The notes beneath the pieces are model-generated. The model did no database searches. It was not told the origin of the DNA and saw only the letters and a program-made list of their open reading frames with translations. From the NCBI GenBank assembly GCA_029961685.1, contig JARWKL010000016.1:21644157-21708156 (forward strand): DNA of 64,000 bases, read 5' to 3'. The stretch is from Aristolochia californica. Its lineage: Eukaryota > Streptophyta > Magnoliopsida > Piperales > Aristolochiaceae. This document shows, in pieces, positions 1-8,759 of the stretch. A program made the translations under genes and the position numbers. Position 1 is the first letter of the stretch; each line of letters opens with the position of its first letter.

Positions 1-131
1 TTTCAGTCGAGCATGTATGCGCTGTTTCTGCGTTCTATATTCCAACCAGATATCTTGCATCTAGAAGAGATGGGACCGAGACTTTTAGCTGGAAAAGAAA
101 AAGTAGAAATTATATCGGAAATAGTTTTGAA

Positions 132-307
132 TGTTTGTGTGTGGCCAAATTTTGAACGAAGATCTTGTCTGTTTTTGCAATCAGGTGGATCCAACAGCAA
201 GTTAGAAATTATGTTGTGGAAATTGTTTTAACTGTTTGTTTGTGTAGCCAAATTGTTGAATGAAGATCTTGTCTGTTTTTGCAATGAGGTGGATCCAACA
301 GCAAGTT
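132..307. repeat. Imperfect tandem duplication in a GABA transaminase intron
   Basis: Two copies of a roughly 72-base segment, at about 132-203 and 233-307, share the words gatcttgtctgtttttgcaa and ggtggatccaacagcaagtt and are offset by about 100 bases. They differ at only a few positions. Bases 1-615 hold no recognisable exon and are read as the intron upstream of the first visible coding exon. Confidence 0.75.
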
Positions 308-615
308 GGTCATTCTTCCATAATCCTGATTTTGTCATCATCTTAATTGTTTTATTAGACTAATCTTGTCAAAAGTGGTCCAAAGATATTGTAATTGTGA
401 AATTTTCTCTAAAATAAGAGGAGAAGTCCATATCAACTGATCAATGCCATCTTTGATTCCTAATCAGCCCATTATGGAAGTTATGTTAGATGTGTTGTAT
501 GTGGCTTCTTTATTTTTCTTTGTTCATCTGATTTTCTCCATTTAGCTGACGAGCCACACTTGTTATCCTTTTGGGTCTTTGTTACTCGTCTAATTGATTT
601 TGATTGCTTTTTAAG

Positions 616-3600
616 GGAAAGAAATATTGTGCAGCAAGTCCAAAGCATATCTCCAAGATTTCAAGATGGTGTTAAGGCCTTTGCGGACAGTCCCATTGTA
701 GGGGAGGTATGCCTAATTTGAAGCCACATATATTTTACTGAAGTGCCTTAGTACAGAAATTTTGTATATTTTTCCAAGTTAACAGTCCAATGCTGATACA
801 TGGAGTACTTAATATCCATGGCTATAGTTGCCTTGATACTATAAAACTACAATTGTAGATTTAATTTCTGTTGACATATTAATGTTATACTTAATATTCA
901 AATGTATGGCTGCAGATACGAGGGACTGGCTTAATTCTGGGGACTGAATTTACTGATAACAAATCTCCAAATGACCCTTTCCCTCCTGAATGGGGTAAGA
1001 TACTCATTTCTCTAACCATATTAAAAGGAAATATCTAGTAATCATGTTTGATGAAAATTAGAGCTAAACAAGTTCTGTGGGCTCCATGACCTGAATGCAA
1101 ATTATGAGATCATGTAGGAGCATGAGCCATTCAGAATTCAGATAATTGCTTGACTATATTTCAAAATACTGGCATAAAGGTTTTTGAGAGTTGTGCTTGC
1201 TAAAGGCTCATTGTGGCCTTTTATTTTAATGCGAACATACAAGGTTATCACTTATAATTATTTACTGTGCTTTAGGTTTCATAAAAGTGTAACAATCAAG
1301 AAAAGAGAGAGAGGAGAGAGAGTAGAAGGCACGAGAGAGAGAGAGAGAGTGCGGCGGTTTTGGCACTCATTAGAAGGTCTGAAATTGACCTCTCGTCTAT
1401 TAAATAGTCACTTAAGTGATAATAGGACAAAAGACATAAATGCCCTTCTACCATAAACTTTCCATAACTCCTTAATTACTTGTAGTAAACTTAAAATTAA
1501 CCATATATCTTCCCTAGAAAGACGGACATTGCTAGAGGGACAATCTGATAGGGGTGAAATGACCAAAATTCCCTTTTCTATACAATTTAACATCCCCCCT
1601 CAAGTTGGAGTCAAGCTGGAGTGTGTATTCCTAAATCCCCAACCTGTTACAAAAAAATCCCAATTCTCTTTTTTGCAAGGCCTTAGTAAATATATTACCA
1701 AGTTGATCTACAAATGTAACATAAGGAGTAAACACTACAACACTTATTACAACGTCAAAAATTAAATGATAGTTTGCCTCAACATGTTTAGTTTTTTAAT
1801 GAAATATTGGATTACTAGCAATGAAACTTGCTACCTAGTTGTCATAATGCATCACCATCACACCCTTTTCAGGAAGCTTTGATCTTGCGAAATTTATCTA
1901 ACCTGTATGAGTTTACTAACCATATGTGTCATTGCTTAGTTTTTTACTTTTGCACTAAACTGAGCCACAATATTTTGTTTTTTGCTCTTCCAACTAATCA
2001 AATTCCTTTTAACTAGTGGTAGGATTTCTTGCCGACTTAGGCCCTATAAAGTCAGCAACAGAGTATCCATTACTCTGTAAATGACCATGTGGCTCATATA
2101 ATAAACCTTTACTTGATGTTTGCGTCAGATATCTTAATACTCTATGGTGTAACCTCTAGATCGTCTTTGGGTGCTCCATGAAATGACTGATTACACTTAC
2201 AACAAATGAGATGTTAGGTTGTGTAACGATGCCATAAATCAGTTTGCCCACTAACCTTATATACATAGTCTTATCTTTGAGTTCAAATCTATCATCTTCA
2301 TGAAAATTATGGTTCATTTCATGGGCATCTTGGCTGGCTTTGCTCCCAGCAAGCTATACTCTTGTAACATAATTGTAACGTACTTCTTTTGTATCAAAAC
2401 AATCCCTAACTTACCTCTTGTTATCTCGATCCCAAAAAAGTACTTGAAGGAACTTAAGTCCTTAGTTTGAAAAAGTGTACTTTGACATCTTCAACACCTT
2501 TTGCATCACTTCTTGACAGTACTATGTCATCCACTTAAACAATTCGCACTGCATCTCCACTTCAAAACAAACAATGAGTGGTTACAGTGATTTCTCGTAA
2601 AACTCAAGGACATAATCACTTTGTTGAATTTGTCAAATGATGCTCTCGTGCTTTGTTTGAGGCCATAAATGGCCTTGTTCAGCTTACACACTTTGTTAAT
2701 CCCCCCCTGAATAATATACCCAAGAGGTTACTCCTTGTATACCTCTTTGTTCTAATCCCCATACAAGAAGACATTTTTTATGGTTAATTGAAACAAAGGC
2801 CAGGCACAAAAATTAACATGCAAAAAGATGTTAACTGAGCTGCAAACAACAAAGTTTCTTGGGTCAAATCTTAGTGTGGCTTCTTACCTAGAGGCCTTTC
2901 TCCTCTTATGTGGGTTCCTCTATCCGCGACAACTGGAGCACAATGGCAAAAATGAGGTTTGCAACCAAGGCCCTAGTTATGCAAGAATGGACCTCCCCCC
3001 CCCCCCCTAGAGCACGGTTTCCTAAAGTTGAATTTTGACAGTTCCTCTCTTGGCAATCCCGGGATTGCAGGCTTTGGGGGGGTTATCTTAGACCCCTTTG
3101 GAAACCAGCGCTTCTCGTATGTTGGCCCGTTAGGCATTGCTAACTCAACGTCGGTTGAGCTCCAAGGCCTCCTTAATGGGCTTCATGTTTTCAAAGACAA
3201 TTGTAGTGGCCCTTTGTATATTGAAGGAGACTCAAAGGTGGTAATTGGTTGGTGCGAGTATGCTTCCTCTCCCCTGTGGCGCCATTGGGACTCTTTTAGG
3301 GAGATTCTTGAAATTTGCTTCTCAATTTTCTTGTATTTGGTCTTACATTCCAAGATCTGCTAATTCGGCAGCAGATGTTCTTGCCAGGACGGGAGCAAAC
3401 CTTCAATATCTTGTTGTGAGGGATTTACTCCTATCCTCTTTGTAATTTTCTCTGTCAATATATACATCTTTTTAAAAAAAAAAATGGTCGGGTATAACAT
3501 TTAGCTATAGGTTTGGCTCTATACCTCTCTATAGACCCATTAGCTTTGTATTTCACAGTGTAAACCCAATGACACCATAAATGGCAGTATTTGGAGGTGA

Positions 3601-5301
3601 ATCACACAATGTTCAAGTACCCCTATCAAGCAATGTCTACAATGGCAGGTTAAATCTCCTTTGCTGTCTCATAATCAGTAGTTGACTTCACAATTGGGAT
3701 TCTATGTTGTTTACAAGCCTTGCCATAATTCTGTTATCTTCAGTCTCCTAGTCATCAATCATGAGAGTGGGAGGGTCATCCCAAAGATAACTTAGATCAC
3801 GCAAAACAAGAAGTAGTTTTACTGATGTCAGCAAATGGGTTAATGATGTAGTCATGGAGGCTGGTCTAGAGACTTGTGCAGCCACAGGGTTAGGGAAAAG
3901 ATCCTAAACAACCCTCTAGGGGCACAAAAACTATATAAAACTATTCAATTGGCAGCACAAGTTATCAAACCTAGGGTTGTGATACATTAGGTAAAGGGAA
4001 AATTTGATCTTTAACTCCTATCAGCAGAGAAAGTTGAAAATCTCTTCCTTGAGAAATCGCAAACTAATAGAGTGGCTAGGAGTGACTGAAAATTCTCTCA
4101 AAATAGTATCTTATTAACTCTCATACCATGTAAAAGTGTAAATAAAGAAAGATAGGAGAAATAGAGAAGAACAGAGAGAGAGAGAGAGGCTGTTCTGATA
4201 CTTGTTAGAAGGTCTGAAATCAACATCTCTTCTATTAAATAGTAAGGTGATAATAGGACTACATAGATACCCCTCTACCCGCAACTCTCCATAACTCATA
4301 ATAAACTAAAAATTGAACCATATAACTCCTTTACAAAGACGAACATACTCCTACTTTAGAGTGGCATTCTGATAAGGGTGGTGAAACGAGCAAAATATCC
4401 TTTTCATACAATTCAACAGCATCATTGATAATTGCTACCAATTCAATAACATGCTGCCAACTGCTGAAAATAATGTAATAGAACTTGTTATTTTTCTTTT
4501 TGTCATGCAGTTAAAATGATTAAAATGTTTATGGTTGTAACAGGGGTGGGAGCAATATTTGGAGAAGAGTGTAAAAAACGTGGGATGCTGCTCCGAGTTG
4601 CAGGGGATAATATAATGATGTCCCCACCATTCATAATCACCCCTGATGAAGTTGAGCAGGTAATCTTGACCAACAAGCATGGATAGTCTCTGTTCTTAAA
4701 ACAGTTGCTTCATTTCACATGCCTTTGCTGATACATGTTTGTGTTGCGTACATCCATTGAAATTATTAAAATCTTAGAGGAAACATAATGTAATTTGTTT
4801 ATGCTAGCCTGAATTCTTGCCAACTCCTGCATATTTCTGACTAGGGTCTGATTCACATGAAGTAGTACCGTGTATCAGTAAATAAGCTGATGCTAGTGTT
4901 CTTAAGTAGAAGCTTTACTTAATAACTTTACTCATTACAATGGTGGGGCAACTGAACAGACCAGAGGTGGGTGTCTCGCCGAGACGTCTCAGATTTTTGG
5001 GGGTTAAGACGATATTCCCCACATAGACATCACTGGGTTCATCTTGGATTTTTGGCCATTGAAAATTTTTCAAAAAACAAGACGCCAGCCCCTGAACAGG
5101 CAACTAAGAATAACCTGCTAGGCATTTCTGGATCACTACATGTGACATCAGTGTTTTTCTGATATCAAGCGAAGGAAACTGCAGTTCGAGCTTACTAATG
5201 CTTAAAACTATTGTTGACAGTTGATCACCATTTATGGAGAAGCACTGAAATCTACTGAAAAGAGGGTACTAGAGCTGAAAGCCCAGAAACAGAAGCAGTA
5301 A
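616..5301 (+). CDS. GABA-T: GABA transaminase (pyruvate/glyoxylate-dependent), C-terminal part; 5' exons lie outside the window
   Basis: Four exons are visible: 616-706, 916-994, 4544-4659 and 5221-5301 (stop TAA). They join in frame to encode the last 121 residues of a class III PLP-dependent aminotransferase. Recognisable family blocks are [20 protein letters not shown], a Pro-Glu-Trp-Gly junction, [12 protein letters not shown] and a lysine-rich C-terminus, all typical of plant GABA-T (POP2 in Arabidopsis). The enzyme moves the amino group of 4-aminobutyrate to pyruvate or glyoxylate in mitochondria, the first catabolic step of the GABA shunt. The PLP-binding lysine lies in exons not present here. 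The intron between exons two and three is 3549 bases because a retrotransposon sits in it; the splice sites on both sides are intact, so the gene can still be functional. The partial state is due only to the window edge. Confidence 0.93.
1280..1592 (-). repeat. Left LTR (3' LTR of the minus-strand Copia relic)
   Basis: About 310 bases aligned to the right LTR, sharing a GA-rich run, the words ttagaaggtctgaaat and ctattaaatagt, and the terminal caatttaaca/caattcaaca. It ends in CA on the plus strand, immediately before the polypurine tract. The outer edge is uncertain by a few bases. Substitutions and small indels between the two LTRs show that the insertion is old. Confidence 0.8.
1593..1603 (-). 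other. Polypurine tract of the Copia relic
   Basis: The minus strand reads TTGAGGGGGGA directly against the 3' LTR, the position and composition expected for the plus-strand priming site of an LTR retrotransposon. Confidence 0.7.
2400..3750 (-). pseudogene. Decayed Copia reverse transcriptase region, split by a LINE insertion
   Basis: Translated minus-strand pieces match the RVT_2 domain. Around 3498-3570 they resemble [16 protein letters not shown], the N-terminal end of the domain. At 2757-2801 they read [14 protein letters not shown], and at 2650-2694 [15 protein letters not shown]. Stops and frameshifts occur throughout. The first block lies on one side of the LINE fragment at 2830-3483 and the other two on the far side, so the LINE landed inside this domain. 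Sequence from about 1604 to 2400 is probably the RNase H end but is too worn to assign block by block. Confidence 0.8.
2830..3483 (+). mobile_element. 5'-truncated LINE 3' end (RNase H domain) nested in the Copia relic
   Basis: A plus-strand frame from about 3028 reads [18 protein letters not shown], followed by a block containing GLLNGLHVF and [11 protein letters not shown]. After a frameshift near 3300 it continues with [19 protein letters not shown]. This is the RNase H domain found at the 3' end of plant L1-type LINEs. The fragment ends in an A run at 3473-3483. It aligns, upstream of the protein block as well, with the 3' part of the minus-strand LINE at 59322-64000, so both belong to one family. 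A run of about 13 cytosines (2996-3008) interrupts the frame and looks like a later expansion. Confidence 0.85.
4118..4128 (-). other. tRNA primer-binding site of the Copia relic
   Basis: The minus strand reads TGGTATGAGAG immediately after the 5' LTR, one mismatch from the first 11 bases of the initiator-Met PBS used by many plant Copia elements. Confidence 0.75.
4129..4418 (-). repeat. Right LTR (5' LTR of the minus-strand Copia relic)
   Basis: Partner of the LTR at 1280-1592. Plus-strand ends are tgtaaaagtg and attcaaca, giving the TG...CA termini of an LTR. It carries a GA microsatellite at about 4173-4188. Confidence 0.8.
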
Positions 5302-5556
5302 AGTCTGATGCTCTTCCAGCCATACAAATTCATAGCCATAGGTGATGGGGCAAGTGTTAATTTTCTATGGACAAATTACTTCTTGGTATGAATAAAATGT
5401 CTCTCCCTCCCTCCCCTCTCTAAAGCTCTTTATGTAACCATATTTAGTATCTTGAGAAGCTATAATTTAAGTTTATATAGTTTTATTTATTTCAAAAGTA
5501 AGATATTTTGTAAACTGTAAAACATTTTATAGAATTTGACTAAACCAAACCCTAAT

Positions 5557-5671
5557 GAACATACCATGCACAGTAAAAATGGTGAAACTAATGACATTCA
5601 TTACTGGATGGAATTTTGATTAATCGAACATACCATGCACTGTAAAAACTGGTGAAACTAATGGCATTCAT
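5557..5671. repeat. Tandem duplication downstream of GABA-T
   Basis: A 45-base segment starting gaacataccatgcac and ending cattcat occurs at 5557-5601 and again at 5626-5671, with a few substitutions. It lies between the true stop of GABA-T and a decayed copy of one of its exons. Confidence 0.75.
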
Positions 5672-5689
5672 AATATCTATTTTTGTGAC

Positions 5690-5764
5690 GGGTTTATTTG
5701 GAGAAGAATGGAACAAATGTGGGATGTTGGTCGGGATTCATATAAAGATCTCCCCACCATTAGA
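5690..5764 (+). pseudogene. Decayed duplicate of a GABA transaminase exon
   Basis: The stretch aligns with the start and middle of the exon at 4544-4659. Shared words are atttggagaaga, gtgggatg and tctccccaccatt/tgtccccaccatt. A small deletion and many substitutions destroy the frame, and no stop-free continuation or splice sites are preserved. It lies about 390 bases after the stop codon of the gene. I infer a small local duplication of the 3' end of the gene that has since decayed. Confidence 0.7.
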
Positions 5765-5803
5765 TGATTTGGGTAGGTTGACCTAGATTTGGAAGGGGGT
5801 GAG

Positions 5804-6410
5804 TAGGGGTGGCATCGAATCGAACCAAGTTCGAACTTGTATATACTTTGAGTTTAGTTTGATCCGATTACTTCAAAATCGAGCCTAAAATTGGAATCGA
5901 GTTTGAAACCAAAAATTTTAACTGAGTTTGAGCCCAAGCTTAAGCCAAGTTCGAATTTCAAACCTACATTTAAAACTTAAAAGTAAAAATAAAAAAATAA
6001 AAAATAAATAATAATAATAATAATATTGTGATGACCTTAATACCATTGAACCGTAAGATATCACAAAAGAGTCCAAAACTTTGCAATGGAGTATATTAAT
6101 GTATAATAGTCAACTTAATAGATCTAAAAGAAAGAGTAAACACCTCTATCAATAATATTTATTATATTCGTAAATAATAACATTAGAGGGAATTGACGAG
6201 AATAATTAGAGTAAAAGGTATTTTTATAAAAAAAATTAATGTTAACGAGTAGGTCCATGAGTTAATAAGTCAAACTTGGAAAATCTCGAGTTCGGCTTGT
6301 TATACTTAACGAGCCTTATTTCAATTTTGAGTTCGAGGCCAACACAAGATGAAACTGAACTGATCCGAACTCAAGTAAAAATTAAACTGAGCCGAGTTCA
6401 AACCACCTAG
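5804..6410. mobile_element. MITE-like non-autonomous repeat
   Basis: An AT-rich stretch of about 600 bases without coding capacity. The left end reads TAGGGGTGGCATCGAA. The right end, reverse-complemented, reads TAGGTGGTTTGAAC, an imperfect terminal inverted repeat. A truncated relative begins with the same words at about 13695. It contains a (TAA)n stretch near 6006-6024. The superfamily is unknown and the exact ends are tentative. Confidence 0.5.
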
Positions 6411-6429
6411 GGGTGAGTTTGGCTCCAAA

Positions 6430-8759
6430 AGTAGAATTATTTTGTTGATTATCTTATTTTCCTGCGAGCTTGTAAACTCGAGGTGGCCGGCCTGACCGGA
6501 CTCGCATTTGATTAAACGCCGGGTCGTTTTGACGTCTGAACGGGGAATCCTAATTCGCAATAGAACAAGTTTCTCCCTAACTGTTGACTCTGGTTTCCTG
6601 GAAAGGGTGGAACGGTCTGCAGGCACGTAAACATTGACGATACCACAGAGCATTTCTTTCTCTCTCCTCAAAAGTGCCTCCGCAACCTCCTTGGCTCTCG
6701 GAGAACTTTGACGCATAAGCAACAAGAGGCCGCCTCTCTAGTGGCTTTTCCTCCAAACAATTTGAAAGAAAGCGTATCTTGTCCTCTCGATTCTCGTTGT
6801 TGTGCGACCTGAGATTCTGATCTGGGTTCTTCTTAGCTGCAAAAGATTGAGAGGACATAATGTACGAGGGGGTGAAAGGTGCTGAAACGTGACTGAACAT
6901 GTTGCAGCTGCACGAGGGAGGGAAGAATGCCTTCAGAACAAGCTAGTAGCCTTCCGTGTGTTTTGGCGGGAGTCGGACGCTTTCGTGGAATTCACCATGT
7001 TAAGGTCATGTCATATCATCATGCTGTCTTAACCTCAGCGTGACTGCCTTTGTTTGTTTTTGGATTTGATTTTATTGGAATGCTTTTCTGCTTATCGCTG
7101 GTGAAAAATCCTTAGTCGGATTCAGATTGAGTCTGAATTTCTAAAAAAAAAAAAAAAAACGAAGAGTCTTGAGTAATATCTGATTTTAGAGCTTATGTTA
7201 ATTTAAAAAATCATGTGGTTAGTACCTCTTCACTAAACTAATTTTTGTTTGGTAGAGATAATGAGGGAGAGAAGCAGTCGATAAGGGGCGGTGGTGATGG
7301 TTTACGGTAGTGATAGTTTGGGGGCCTCGATGTGATGAAGATGTTGGCAGAGGATGAACGGAAAAAAAGTATTGTTTGTTCGTTGTGATGGGCCGCGCTG
7401 GGGTGACACTTTCAGTCGGAAGATGAGCTACTAAATGTTGGGTGACTAAAAAACTGAGGTGGTGGGCGTTATGGTTTAGCGTGGATTTGAAATAAATGAA
7501 ATTGAATGGTTATTTTCAAGGGCTTGCAATTTGATAAGAAAAAGAATGCGGAAGCTAAGTGCAACAAACACATAGCATTTTCTTTTCCTTGTCATTTTGA
7601 ATGGATGGAGAACTTCTGTAATCTGTCCATACTAATGTGATCTTTGAATACATTCACCTATCTGCCAGAGTTATTGTATTGCCACCCATAACATAGTCCA
7701 TGGTTTCTGAAAGCCCACCTCTTTTTTCAGGCAATAGAAGCAATCAAGAAATGTCAAACTAATGTAGTTTGCCTACATAGGTCTTGCTAACTGTTTTTCA
7801 ATGCCTCAAAAAATACTGTTCCTTAGACAAAATGTATGAATTTTCCTTAGAAATTCTAACTCTTCTAATGCCAGGCTTAAGCTAATACACACTAGTGTTT
7901 GGACTATGAAAATCAAGTAGAAATATTTCCTTGTGCTCTTGGAGCCAACAACCTTTTTGGCATCCACTCTCTTGGTAAATGGAGAAGCTGATTGATGTCT
8001 CAGGAAGTTGTTATGCATGTTTCTTGCATAACCTCTGGCCTTTGTAACCAGGAGAAACATTTTCTCTGCTGGGATCACATAAAATATGAAATTTTCTAGT
8101 TTGCAATATTTGTTTAATTTTTTATTTTTTTTAAGTTTGGACTTTTTTATGAATTCATTAAGCATTGACAGTGGACCGGTTATCATTGGTATACTATTGC
8201 CAAGAGCGATGTGCTTCAATTAACTTTTAAGTAAATTTTGATTTCTTTTCCTCTCCCTTCTGTGGGTAGTGTTTTTGTATTGCTTCTTTTTGCTCATAAA
8301 ATTTCATTCATTGCTAAAATAGAAAAAAGGAAACATAGCCAGACCATTGAAAGAAAAAAATGACAAAGGAAGACTGTGCTTGGTTGAACTAAGTTTAAAA
8401 AACGAGATTTCATGTTTAATTGCAGCTTCATTTTGGAAAATGAAGAATCTATAGCATCGGGTTTAGATCTGATTTATAAAATGAGGTGCACAATTAATTA
8501 CCCTCTGTGGTGTAGTAAATGCTTGTAGGTGTAGAATATTATCAGATATTCAACTGTAGTTTCTCATGGAATAAATTTAACATAATTTTTTTATGCTCTG
8601 AGCTGTTTTTGTCTAAACATGCATAGCATATAATGTCTTGGACGTGGATATCTTGAGAGTATAGAAGGTAACCAAAAATGTTTCCTGAGTTGGTCTTTGA
8701 GATTTTTGCAAATAATATATTCATTGTGTATATTTGCAGTCATTTGACAATCCATCTCT
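6430..8759 (+). promoter_or_regulatory. Upstream region of the ABC1K gene, with a possible 5' exon near 7004
   Basis: Bases 6450-7010 are distinctly GC-richer than the flanks, as at plant promoters and first exons. At 6997 there is ATGTTAAG followed by GT, with a good start context (ttcaccATG). If that donor were joined to the acceptor ending at 8767, it would supply an in-frame ATG for the kinase gene. The donor gtcatg is weak. A minus-strand open frame at 6577-6900 (107 aa) matches nothing I recognise and may be chance. From 7010 to 8700 I see AT-rich intron-like or intergenic DNA with an A run at 7143-7159. Confidence 0.4.

Larger units (their letters stand above)
1280..4418 (-). mobile_element. 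Ty1/Copia LTR retrotransposon relic inside a GABA-T intron
   Basis: Two long direct repeats (about 1280-1592 and 4129-4418) flank an internal part read on the minus strand. Next to the right repeat, the minus strand reads TGGTATGAGAG, close to the initiator-Met tRNA primer-binding site TGGTATCAGAGC of plant Copia elements. Next to the left repeat it reads TTGAGGGGGGA, a polypurine tract. The interior holds only decayed reverse transcriptase and following sequence; gag, protease and integrase are not recognisable. A LINE fragment interrupts the RT region. No target-site duplication is evident, and the outermost TG of the left LTR appears mutated to CA. The element is defective. Confidence 0.85.

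Noticed and set aside
7806..8219. 137-codon minus-strand frame upstream of the ABC1K gene
   Set aside because: Low-complexity Lys/Phe-rich translation in AT-rich DNA with no recognisable domain or splice context.
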